A DNA stretch of 64,000 nucleotides. It comes from CAZGUH01 sp964529005 (GTDB lineage: Bacteria; Actinomycetota; Acidimicrobiia; Acidimicrobiales; Ilumatobacteraceae). Both the position numbers and the translations under genes were made by a program. This document shows positions 50,059-58,341 of the stretch, piece by piece (position 1 is the first letter of the stretch; every line of letters begins with the position of its first letter). The DNA lies in the NCBI GenBank assembly GCA_964529005.1, contig CAZGUH010000004.1:62001-126000 (forward strand), read 5' to 3'. The notes below the pieces were generated by a model. The model was given only the letters and a program-made list of their open reading frames with translations. It did not search any database and had not been told where the DNA came from.

Positions 50059-50637
50059 ATGACCTCGTCCACATCGGGCGCGATGTCGGGGCGCATCGCC
50101 CACTTCGACGAACTCGAGTGCGTTCCCCTCGTCGCCGAGTCGGGCGTCTCCACCGAAGCGCTCGACCTCATCTACGCGCGCACGCTGTTTCCGGTGATCG
50201 TCCTCGACGGAGATCAGACGAACGCGGCCGGCACGGCGCCGATCGTGGGCGCCGCCGGCATGACGATGACGTTTGCGATCTCACCGCCCGGCCAGGGCCC
50301 CTCTCTCCACGCCCACGTGGAGACCTACGAGACGTTCACCGTGCTGCGCGGAACCTTCGAGTTCTCGTGGGGTGACGAGGGCGAGCACGGCGCGACCTTG
50401 GGGCAGTTCGACGTCATCTCGTTCCCTCCCGGCATCAATCGCGCGTTTCGCAACGTCGGCGACGACGAGGGAATGCTGCAAGCGGTGATCACGGGCGGCC
50501 CTCAGGCCCGTTGGGACGTCTCTCTCGTCCCCGAGGTGGCGCAGAAGCTCGCCGACCTGGGAGCGCTGGAGCAGCTCGAAGCGAAGGGCATGACGCTGGA
50601 ATCGGGCCGCTGGCTCCATCGGGATCGGCAGCGCTGA
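50059..50637 (+). CDS. Cupin-domain protein
   Basis: This 192-residue single-domain cupin has motif 1 SLHAHVETYETFTVLRG with two His and a Glu. Motif 2 reads GQFDVISFPPGINRAFRNVG, where the usual His is absent, so the metal site may be three-coordinate. ATG 50059 has GGAGG 7 nt upstream. It is 2 nt from the E1 alpha gene. It may be a dioxygenase, isomerase or ligand sensor; the function is not assignable. Confidence 0.85.
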   Translation: MTSSTSGAMSGRIAHFDELECVPLVAESGVSTEALDLIYARTLFPVIVLDGDQTNAAGTAPIVGAAGMTMTFAISPPGQGPSLHAHVETYETFTVLRGTFEFSWGDEGEHGATLGQFDVISFPPGINRAFRNVGDDEGMLQAVITGGPQARWDVSLVPEVAQKLADLGALEQLEAKGMTLESGRWLHRDRQR

Positions 50638-50639
50638 CG

Positions 50640-51632
50640 ATGGCTGCAGACCGCGAGCTCCAGATCGAGATGTATCGCCGGATGGTGCGGATCCGCTTGT
50701 TCGAGGAGCGGACGTGGGACGGACGCACCGACATCCCGGGTGTCGTGCACCTGTCGGTCGGCATGGAGGCGTCGACGGTGGGAGCGTGCCTCGCCTTGCG
50801 CGACGACGACTACATGGTCGGCTACCACCGCTCCCACGGCCACCCGATCGCCAAGGGCGCCCCCGTCGATCGCCTCTTCGCCGAGCTGATGGGCAAGGTC
50901 ACGGGGGTGAACCAGGGCAAGGGCGGCTCGATGCACCTCTCCGACTTCAGCGTCGGCAGCCTCGGCGAGACGAGCATCGTCGGCTCGGGCCTTCCCGTCG
51001 CGGCCGGCGCCGCGTTCGGCACCAAGATGCAGGGTCGCGATCAGGTCACCCTGTGCTTCTTCGGCGACGGGGCGGCGGCACAGGGCACGTTCCACGAGAG
51101 CCTCAACCTGGCGGCGATCTGGGCGTTGCCGGTCGTGTACGTCTGCGAGAACAACGCCTACTGCGAGATGAGCCGTCACGACGTGATGTGCGCCGTGCCG
51201 GACATCGCCGCCCGCGCGGCGGGCTACAACATGCCCGGGACGGTCGTCGACGGGCAGGACGTCGTCGCCGTGTTCGACGCCGTGTCGACCGCGGTCGATC
51301 GCGCCCGCGGCGGGGGTGGCCCGAGCCTGATCGAGACGAAGACGTACCGCGTCTACGGGCACTCCGGCGGCCCCGATCCCAAGGCGGCGTATCGCTCGCC
51401 GGAGGAGGTCGAGGCGTGGCGGGCCCGTGATCCGATCCTCCTCATGGGCCGGCGGCTCGTGGACGACGGGACGGTGACGTCCGAAGAGCTGGACAAGATC
51501 GCCCACGAGGAGCGCGAAACCATCGAGGCCGGATGGCAGTTCGCATTGGAGAGCCCGAATCCGGATCGCTCGGCCCTGTACGACCACATGTTCACGAACC
51601 CGATCCCGCGTGATCGGCGGAGGATCCAGTGA
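50640..51632 (+). CDS. Thiamin-diphosphate-dependent 2-oxoacid/acetoin dehydrogenase E1, alpha subunit
   Basis: The 330-residue E1 alpha has the thiamin-diphosphate motif GDGAAAQGTFHESLN...ENNAY and the phosphorylation-loop-like YRVYGHSGGPDPK. It resembles AcoA and pyruvate dehydrogenase E1 alpha. It is coupled to E1 beta by a GTGA overlap. No E2 or E3 gene follows, so it either borrows these from elsewhere or transfers the acyl unit differently. Confidence 0.93.
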   Translation: MAADRELQIEMYRRMVRIRLFEERTWDGRTDIPGVVHLSVGMEASTVGACLALRDDDYMVGYHRSHGHPIAKGAPVDRLFAELMGKVTGVNQGKGGSMHLSDFSVGSLGETSIVGSGLPVAAGAAFGTKMQGRDQVTLCFFGDGAAAQGTFHESLNLAAIWALPVVYVCENNAYCEMSRHDVMCAVPDIAARAAGYNMPGTVVDGQDVVAVFDAVSTAVDRARGGGGPSLIETKTYRVYGHSGGPDPKAAYRSPEEVEAWRARDPILLMGRRLVDDGTVTSEELDKIAHEERETIEAGWQFALESPNPDRSALYDHMFTNPIPRDRRRIQ

Positions 51633-52597
51633 CCACGATGCGCTATCGGGAGGCGGTCGCCGCCACCCTTCGACAGGAGATGCTCCGCGACGATCGGGTC
51701 TTCATCATCGGTGAAGACGTCGGCTGGAACATGATGGGCGTCACGAAGGGGTTCGTGGACGAGTTCGGCCGAGATCGCGTGCTCGACACACCGATCGCCG
51801 AAGCCGGGTTCCTCGGTCTCGCCGCGGGCGCTGCGATGGTCGGGATGCGACCGGTGGTCGACTTGATGATCGCCCCGTTCATGTACGTCGCCTTCGATCA
51901 ACTGGTCTCGATCATCTCCAAGACGACCTACCTGTACGGCGGGCAGGCGAGCATGCCGATCACCGTCCGGGCGGCGATGTTCTACGACGGGGCGGTCGCC
52001 GCGCAACACAGCGACCGCCCTCTCGCCACGCTGATGACCATTCCCGGGCTCAAGCTGGCCGCCCCGTCCTCGCCCGCCGACGCCAAGGGATTGCTGGCAA
52101 CCGCGATCCGCGACGACGATCCGGTGGTCTGCCTCGACGACGCGACCGTCGCACGGATCAGCGAGGACGTGCCCGACGGCGACTACCTCATCCCGTTCGG
52201 TCATGCCGCGGTGAAGCGAGAGGGATCCGACGTCACCATCGTGGCCATCGCCGGGTCGGTCTGGCATGCCTTGGCCGCCGCCGACCAGTTGGCTCGCGAG
52301 GGCACGTCGTGCGAGGTGATCGACCCGCGCACGATCGTTCCGCTCGACGTCGACACGATCCTCCGATCGGTCGCCAAGACCGGCCGGCTCGTCCTCGCCG
52401 ATCCGTCGAACGAGATGGGCAGCGTGGCCAGCGAGATCTCCGCGATCGTCGCCGAGCACGGGTTCTCCTCGCTCAGGGCCCCGATCGCGCGGGTGACCGC
52501 CCCGCACATCCACGTGCCGTTCAGCCCCACGCTCGAGACCGGCTTCTACCCCACCGAGGAGCGCATCAGCGCTGCCGTGCGGGCGGTGCTGGGCTGA
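51629..52597 (+). CDS. Thiamin-diphosphate-dependent dehydrogenase E1, beta subunit
   Basis: The 322-residue transketolase-like beta subunit has MRYREAVAATLRQEM, GEDVGWNMMGVTKGF, DTPIAEAGFLGLAAGAAM and the C-terminal EVIDPRTIVPLD block. It starts at GTG 51629 and forms the alpha2beta2 E1 with the preceding gene. The next unit starts after a 93-bp gap that holds site H. Confidence 0.93.
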   Translation: MTTMRYREAVAATLRQEMLRDDRVFIIGEDVGWNMMGVTKGFVDEFGRDRVLDTPIAEAGFLGLAAGAAMVGMRPVVDLMIAPFMYVAFDQLVSIISKTTYLYGGQASMPITVRAAMFYDGAVAAQHSDRPLATLMTIPGLKLAAPSSPADAKGLLATAIRDDDPVVCLDDATVARISEDVPDGDYLIPFGHAAVKREGSDVTIVAIAGSVWHALAAADQLAREGTSCEVIDPRTIVPLDVDTILRSVAKTGRLVLADPSNEMGSVASEISAIVAEHGFSSLRAPIARVTAPHIHVPFSPTLETGFYPTEERISAAVRAVLG

Positions 52598-52613
52598 GCA
52601 GCGCAGCACCTGG

Positions 52614-52651
52614 TTATCAACTATCGATACTCGCGTCAACGATGGTAGGGT
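52614..52651 (+). promoter_or_regulatory. Promoter of the GH106-like/esterase operon with TATCGAT-type operator (site H)
   Basis: The motif TATCGATAGTTGATAA (minus, 52629-52614) is followed on plus by a -10-like TAGGGT (52646-52651) about 40 bp before the ATG of the rhamnosidase-like gene. No good -35 is seen at 17 bp; the motif occupies that position. Confidence 0.58.
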
Positions 52652-52690
52652 GCGCCCGTACGCGAGGCGCACACGCGCAGGGGGAAACGA

Positions 52691-54901
52691 ATGGCACGTG
52701 GGATCGGCGTGGCGAATCCGGCTGACGTCTCCGTCGACGAACCGGCGACCCTCGACCGGCTCTTCGACGCTCCCCCGGCCACGTTCTCCCCGACACCGTT
52801 CTGGTGGTGGGGCGGCGAGCGGCTCGATGCGGACCGGCTGCGCTGGCAGCTCGACCGGCTCGTCGAGGGCGGGGTCCGCAATGTGATCGTCATCCACCTC
52901 GCGCCGTCGGGTCCGATGCACGGGTCACCGCCCGACGACCCGCAGTGGTTCAGCGACGAATGGTGGACGCAGTTCCGCCAGATGTGCGACCACGCTCGGC
53001 GTGTCGGCGTCGGCGTGTGGTTCTACGACCAGATCGGCGCCGCCGGGGGCAACATGCCCGGGCAGCTCAGCACGATCGATCCGGACCTCGTCGGCTGGTT
53101 CCTCGACCGCGTGGTCGTCGAGACGGACGGGAGCGCGACGATCACCTGCCCGGACGGCGGCGAACCCGTCGCCGGCGCGGCGCTCGCGCTCGACGGCGAC
53201 GGCCGGGTGAGCGCCGTCACGGCGGTTCCGATCGAGGGTCGCGAGCTGCGGTGGACCGGGCACGGCCGCCATCGCGTGATGCTGGCCTACGCACGCCGCC
53301 AGGGATACGACTGCCTCTCCGCGCGCGGTGGGGCGGCGCTGATCGACGCGATCCACGGCGAGTTCGAACGCCGCCTTCCCGAGTACCTCGGCGATCCGAT
53401 CCGCGGCAGCTGGCAAGACGAGATGTTGCGCTTCGGCACGTGGACCCGCGGGTTCGACGACGACTTCCACGCGCAGCACGGCTATCGGCTGGCGGACCAC
53501 ATCAGCGCGCTGTGGGAAGGCGACGACGAGACCTCGCGCAAGGTGCGCACCGACTATCACGCGACGCGCACCGCGCGCGCCGAGGCCTCGTTCTTCCGTC
53601 CCCTGCACGAATGGCACGAACGCCACGGGATGCTCATGGGGTGCGACCAGCAGCGCCCGGCGCGCGCGGGTCACCCTCTCGCCGCCGCGCAGCTGTACGG
53701 GGAGTACATGGCCACGCACCGCTGGCTGAGCGCGCCCGGCAGTGATCAGGCGGGAGACGGGAACGTCCACAGCTCGATGGCGCACCTCTACGAACGGCCG
53801 CGGGCGTCGGTCCTCGCGTTCCACACCAGCGGCTGGGGCGGCACCCTGGAGGAGACGTTCGACTGGCTCGTGCCGTGGCTGCGCGCGGGCATCAACCTCT
53901 ATGTGCCGCACGCGGTCTACTACTCGACGCGTGGCGGGTGGTACGAGTGGGCTGCGCCGTCGACGTGCTGGCGCCAGCCGTACTGGCGCCACTACCCGGT
54001 GTTCGCCACCGCGGTCAGCCGCCTGTGTGCCGTGCTGTCACAGGGCACGCACTGTTGTGACGTCGCCGTTCTGTACCCGTCGACGACGATCCATGCCCAC
54101 CTCCCCGTCGACGAGCCGATCCGCCAGCTGGTGCTGCCGGGCCCCGACCCGTCCCCGCTGATGCAGCCAGCGCTCGAGGCACAAGACGTCTACCTGCGTC
54201 TCGTCGGGCGAATGGACTGGAAGAACGCCGCTCCGGGCCTTCTCGATCGCGACCGTCGCGACTTCGACGTCATCGACGAGGCGAGCGTCCAGCGTGCGAC
54301 CTGCGTGGACGGCGAGCTGCGCGTCGCCGGCGAGGCGTACAAGGTGGTGGTGTTGCCCAGCTGCCGGGTGATCGAGGCCGGCACTGCGGCCGCGCTCGTG
54401 CGGTTCGTCGACAGCGGTGGCCACGTCGTCGTCGTCGGAGCGCCTCCGGAGTTCGCCGCAGGACGCGACGGCGACGACACCGCGGTGCGCGCCTTGACCG
54501 ATCTCGTCCGCTCCGGCGCAGTGCGCCACGTGGACGACGCCGACGATGTCGGGGTCGCCCTCGCACCGGTGGACCGGCGCGTCGACGCTCCGGTGCCGAC
54601 GCTGCTCCGCCGGGTCGGCGATCGCCACGTGTTGTTCGTCCCGGCCGCTCACCCCAGCGCCACGGTCGTGCACTACGGGGACGAGATGGAGGCCGCGGAC
54701 TACGACTTCGACCCTGGGCGCTACGCCGCGCAGATGCGCATCACGGTCCGCGACGTCGCCGGATCTCCCGCCGTGTGGGATGTGTTCACCGGCGAGCGCA
54801 GGGAACTTCCCGTCACCTCGCGCGATGCGCGCACGACCGAGGTGACCGTCCCGCTCGACGGCGCGCCGAGCGCCTTGATCGTCTGGGAGAACGACACATG
54901 A
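52691..54901 (+). CDS. GH106-like alpha-L-rhamnosidase catalytic half
   Basis: This 736-residue protein opens with FSPTPFWWWGGERLDADRLRWQ-type sequence, the Trp-rich entry strand seen in GH106 alpha-L-rhamnosidases. A TIM-barrel region follows, then a glutamine-amidotransferase-like domain (KVVVLPSCRVIEAG, GGHVVVVGAPPE) and a short beta-rich tail. GH106 enzymes are normally about 1000 residues or more and continue into beta-sandwich domains; here the chain stops and the sandwich part is the next gene. ATG 52691 has AGGGGGA upstream. No secretion signal is seen, so it probably trims rhamnose-like sugars from imported substrates. Confidence 0.75.
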   Translation: MARGIGVANPADVSVDEPATLDRLFDAPPATFSPTPFWWWGGERLDADRLRWQLDRLVEGGVRNVIVIHLAPSGPMHGSPPDDPQWFSDEWWTQFRQMCDHARRVGVGVWFYDQIGAAGGNMPGQLSTIDPDLVGWFLDRVVVETDGSATITCPDGGEPVAGAALALDGDGRVSAVTAVPIEGRELRWTGHGRHRVMLAYARRQGYDCLSARGGAALIDAIHGEFERRLPEYLGDPIRGSWQDEMLRFGTWTRGFDDDFHAQHGYRLADHISALWEGDDETSRKVRTDYHATRTARAEASFFRPLHEWHERHGMLMGCDQQRPARAGHPLAAAQLYGEYMATHRWLSAPGSDQAGDGNVHSSMAHLYERPRASVLAFHTSGWGGTLEETFDWLVPWLRAGINLYVPHAVYYSTRGGWYEWAAPSTCWRQPYWRHYPVFATAVSRLCAVLSQGTHCCDVAVLYPSTTIHAHLPVDEPIRQLVLPGPDPSPLMQPALEAQDVYLRLVGRMDWKNAAPGLLDRDRRDFDVIDEASVQRATCVDGELRVAGEAYKVVVLPSCRVIEAGTAAALVRFVDSGGHVVVVGAPPEFAAGRDGDDTAVRALTDLVRSGAVRHVDDADDVGVALAPVDRRVDAPVPTLLRRVGDRHVLFVPAAHPSATVVHYGDEMEAADYDFDPGRYAAQMRITVRDVAGSPAVWDVFTGERRELPVTSRDARTTEVTVPLDGAPSALIVWENDT

Positions 54902-56778
54902 CCGAGGTCGCAGCCGGCGACACGATCGTCCTCGACGGGCCGTGGGAGAGCACGATCGTCCAGACCATCGACAACGAGTGGGGCGACCTCGCGCTGCCCC
55001 CGCACGCCGGGCCGCCACCGGTGCAGGCGTGGCGGATGGAACATCGTGACGACGTCGACGACGTCGGGCTCGCCGAGCGTTGGTACGACGACGCCGGCAC
55101 GGACGGCTGGACGGCGACCCGGGTCACGTTCGGGCCGCACGCCGTGATGATCGGGCCGATGCCCGCCGACGCCTGTCCGCCGCCGCTGACACCACAGCAG
55201 GTGGCCGCCGCCGTCGACGGCGCCTCCCCGCTCGCCGAGGACTGGCAGGTCGTCGAGTACTCCGACCGCTACGGCATCGAGAAGGACCCGGGCCACTTCT
55301 TCTCGGGACCGAAGGGCTTCGTTCCCGAGGAGTTCCTGCACTTCGCCGGGCTCGAACCGGGCATGTCCGTACAGCTGCGCGCGTTCGTCGTCGTCGACGA
55401 GGACGCCTCCGCGCACCTCGCCGTCGGCGCCCCGGCGTGCAAGCAGGTCTGGTGGAACGGCACGGAGCTGGAGGCGGATCCGGGCGGCTACCACATGATC
55501 ACCCCGCTGCGGGTACAGGCCGGCGTCAACGTCCTCGAGCTGCGCATCTCCCGGTCGCACGACCCGTACTCGTCTGCGATGTTCACCGCGTACCCACCGC
55601 GAGCGTCGTGGGCGCTGGTGCGCGACCCGGCGAGCTATCGGCGTCCCGAATGGGTGAGAGCAGGCGACGACGCCACCGGACCGACGACGTTCTCACACGT
55701 GTTCGACGTCCCGTTCGTGCCCCGGGCGGGCGCACTCCATGTCGGCGGCGCAGGCCGCATCAGCGTCTCCGTGAACGGGACCACGATCGGCGGCCAGGGC
55801 GCGGGCGGCTACTACGACGACGCGGCGGCGGAGATGCCGTGGGTCGTGCGCTACCCGTTGACGAACCTGCGCCGGGGGTCGAACGAGATCGAGATCCGGC
55901 TCGACGGCGACGCCTCGCGCCGCCCGGTCCTCGTCGACGCCGTCGCCGACGACGGCGCCGGAACGCACGCCACGCTGATCACAGATCACACGTGGACGGC
56001 GACCACCGGTGCGGCGCGCTCGGCTGTCACGGTGACGCGCGACCAATGGTTCGATCCGCGGCATGTGGTCGTGCGGCCCCGGCCGCATCCACTGCCGCGT
56101 GCCGGCGCGATCGGCGGGCAGCTCGACGAGGAGGGTGTCGTCGTCCGATCGCGCTCGGCAGCGTCGATGCGATCCCACGTCGAGTGGTTCCGCTTCCCGA
56201 TGCCACCCGGCACGACACGCGTCACCCTTCCGGTCGTGGGCGAGGCGCGATGCTTCGTCGACGGGCACGAGCACCCGGTCGTCGACGGCGTCGTCGACGT
56301 CGACGGGCACGGCAGCCCGTGGCGGGTGTGCACGGTGCGCATCGACGGCCCACCGGGACGATCGAGAGGTGACCTGTGGCGCGGCCCGGCGATCTTCGAC
56401 GTGGGCACTGGCTGCATCGAGACCGGTGATTGGGCTGCGATGGGACTCGCTGCGTATTCCGGCGGCGTCTGCTACCGCCGCACGATCGAGCTGGCGGCGA
56501 ACGCGCGAACGGTTCTCTCGCTCGGTCGGGTCCGCGGAAGCGCCGAAGTGCGGCTCGACGGCGATCTGGTCGGGGTCCGGGTGTGTGGTCCGTGGACGTT
56601 CGAGCTGCCTCGCGTCTCCCGAACAGGGCAGCACACGCTCGAGGTCCTGGTCTTCAACACGATCGCGCCCCTCCTCGATGCCAGCACGCCGACGACATGC
56701 ATCTACTCGCCGCAGGTGCATTCCGGCCTGCTCGGACCCGTCACCCTCCGCGCCGTCGAAGGAGATCCCCGCGCATGA
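54898..56778 (+). CDS. Beta-sandwich (galactose-binding/GH2 sugar-binding-like) partner of the GH106-like protein
   Basis: This 626-residue protein without a TIM barrel consists of successive jelly-roll segments. LDGPWEST resembles the opening of sugar-binding domains, followed by VWWNGTELEADPGGYHMITPL, ISVSVNGTTIGG and GSAEVRLDGDLVGVRVCGPW-type repeats that match GH2/GH106 accessory domains. The ATG overlaps the previous stop as ATGA. I infer that the two proteins together equal one GH106 enzyme split in two and re-associate. An independent carbohydrate-binding role is the alternative. Confidence 0.72.
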   Translation: MTEVAAGDTIVLDGPWESTIVQTIDNEWGDLALPPHAGPPPVQAWRMEHRDDVDDVGLAERWYDDAGTDGWTATRVTFGPHAVMIGPMPADACPPPLTPQQVAAAVDGASPLAEDWQVVEYSDRYGIEKDPGHFFSGPKGFVPEEFLHFAGLEPGMSVQLRAFVVVDEDASAHLAVGAPACKQVWWNGTELEADPGGYHMITPLRVQAGVNVLELRISRSHDPYSSAMFTAYPPRASWALVRDPASYRRPEWVRAGDDATGPTTFSHVFDVPFVPRAGALHVGGAGRISVSVNGTTIGGQGAGGYYDDAAAEMPWVVRYPLTNLRRGSNEIEIRLDGDASRRPVLVDAVADDGAGTHATLITDHTWTATTGAARSAVTVTRDQWFDPRHVVVRPRPHPLPRAGAIGGQLDEEGVVVRSRSAASMRSHVEWFRFPMPPGTTRVTLPVVGEARCFVDGHEHPVVDGVVDVDGHGSPWRVCTVRIDGPPGRSRGDLWRGPAIFDVGTGCIETGDWAAMGLAAYSGGVCYRRTIELAANARTVLSLGRVRGSAEVRLDGDLVGVRVCGPWTFELPRVSRTGQHTLEVLVFNTIAPLLDASTPTTCIYSPQVHSGLLGPVTLRAVEGDPRA

Positions 56779-58289
56779 ACGTCGACGTGACCACCGCCTG
56801 CGGCCGTGTGACAGGCGTGATGCAGGACGGCATCGCCGTGTTCCGCGGCATTCCCTACGCCGCGGCGCCGGTCGGCGCGGCCCGCTTCGCTGCGCCGCGA
56901 CCGCCGGAGAAGTGGGACGGCGCCCGGGACTGTCGCTCGTTCGGACCGATCAGCCCGCAGGCGCCGCCTCCCGGCGACTACGCGCCGATCTTCGCGCCGC
57001 GCCTGCCCCAAGGCGAGGACAGCCTGAACCTCAACGTGTGGACACCCGACCTCGGCGCCACGGGCCTCCCCGTCCTGGTGTGGATCCACGGCGGCGGCTA
57101 CATGATCGGCGCCGGGTCGGAGTCGTACTACGACGGCTCGTCGTTCGCTCGCGACGGAGTCGTGTGCGTCACGATCAACTACCGCCTCGGCCCGGCCGGC
57201 TTCCTCTGCGTCGGCGAGGGGGAGAACGGCAGCTTCGGGCAGCTCGACATGATCGCCGCGCTCCGTTGGGTCCAGGAGAACATCGCCGCGTTCGGCGGCG
57301 ACCCGGCGCGCGTCACGGCCGCAGGAGAGTCCGCTGGGGGGATGGCGATCGGCACCCTGCTCGGCACCCCGGCCGCGCGCGGGTTGTTCTCTCGTGCGAT
57401 CGCGCAGAGCGGCGCTGCCCACCACGGCCTCGATCTGGAGACCGCGAGGATGGTGGCGCGCGAGTGCTGCGCTCGCGCCGGCGTGTCGCCCGACGACCTG
57501 GAGGGTTTGCGCTCCGTCCCGTGGCGTCGATTCGCAGAGATCCAAGCGGAGATCAACGACGACATCGCGGCGACGCAGGACGAGAGCCGGTACGGGCCGG
57601 AGATCGTCTCGACGGGGATGCCGTGGCAACCGGTGATCGGCGCCGGCCTCGTTCCCCGACGCCCGATCGAGGCCATCGCCGACGGCGAGGCCGCCGGCAT
57701 CGATCTGCTCATCGGGTACACAGCCGAGGAGGACCGCCTGTTCTTCGGCATCGAGCGGCCAGCGATCACGATGGACGTGGTCCGCGCCGTGTACGGCGCG
57801 ACGTTCGGTGAGCGAGGCGCCGAGGCGTTCGCGACGTACGCCCGCCGCCGTCACGATCCCGACGATCCGTTGGAGATGCTCGCCGCGATCGAGACCGACC
57901 GCATGTTCCGCATCCCCGCGCTGCGATGCGCCGCCGCGCACGCAGCGCATCATCGCCGCACGTTCCTCTACCAGATGTCGTGGCCGTCACCGGCGTTCGA
58001 CGGGCGGATCGGCGCCGCCCACGCCACGGACCTGCCGTTCATGTGGCACAACCTGGGCGATCTGCTCTGCCAGCAACTCGTCGGTGACACGGCGCCGGTG
58101 TCGCTCGCCGACGAGATGCACGGGGCCTGGGTCACGTTCGTCACCGACGGCGTGCCCCGCCACCCCACGCTGCCGGAGTGGCCGGCCTACGACGCGAGCT
58201 CTCGATCGCTGATGGACTTCGACGTCCCGTCGACGGTTCGCTGCGCCCATCCGACCGACGAAACCGAGCTCTGGGACGGGCTTCGCTGA
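56775..58289 (+). CDS. Type-B carboxylesterase
   Basis: This 504-residue carboxylesterase/lipase family protein has FRGIPYAAAPVG, oxyanion WIHGGGY, nucleophile elbow GESAGG, an acid around YTAEEDR and catalytic His in AAHATDLPF. There is no signal peptide. The start overlaps the previous stop as ATGA. In an operon with glycosidase proteins it probably removes acyl or ester decorations from the glycoside or aglycone. Confidence 0.92.
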   Translation: MNVDVTTACGRVTGVMQDGIAVFRGIPYAAAPVGAARFAAPRPPEKWDGARDCRSFGPISPQAPPPGDYAPIFAPRLPQGEDSLNLNVWTPDLGATGLPVLVWIHGGGYMIGAGSESYYDGSSFARDGVVCVTINYRLGPAGFLCVGEGENGSFGQLDMIAALRWVQENIAAFGGDPARVTAAGESAGGMAIGTLLGTPAARGLFSRAIAQSGAAHHGLDLETARMVARECCARAGVSPDDLEGLRSVPWRRFAEIQAEINDDIAATQDESRYGPEIVSTGMPWQPVIGAGLVPRRPIEAIADGEAAGIDLLIGYTAEEDRLFFGIERPAITMDVVRAVYGATFGERGAEAFATYARRRHDPDDPLEMLAAIETDRMFRIPALRCAAAHAAHHRRTFLYQMSWPSPAFDGRIGAAHATDLPFMWHNLGDLLCQQLVGDTAPVSLADEMHGAWVTFVTDGVPRHPTLPEWPAYDASSRSLMDFDVPSTVRCAHPTDETELWDGLR

Positions 58290-58341
58290 CGGCAGGCCGC
58301 CGGCGACGCCCAGCGCGGCGTACGGCCGATGCGCTACTCCG

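Noticed and set aside
58290..58341. Terminator between convergent carboxylesterase and erythromycin-esterase-like genes
   Set aside because: Only a weak 5-bp stem (ACGCC/GGCGT) is visible and there is no T-tract; not strong enough to call.
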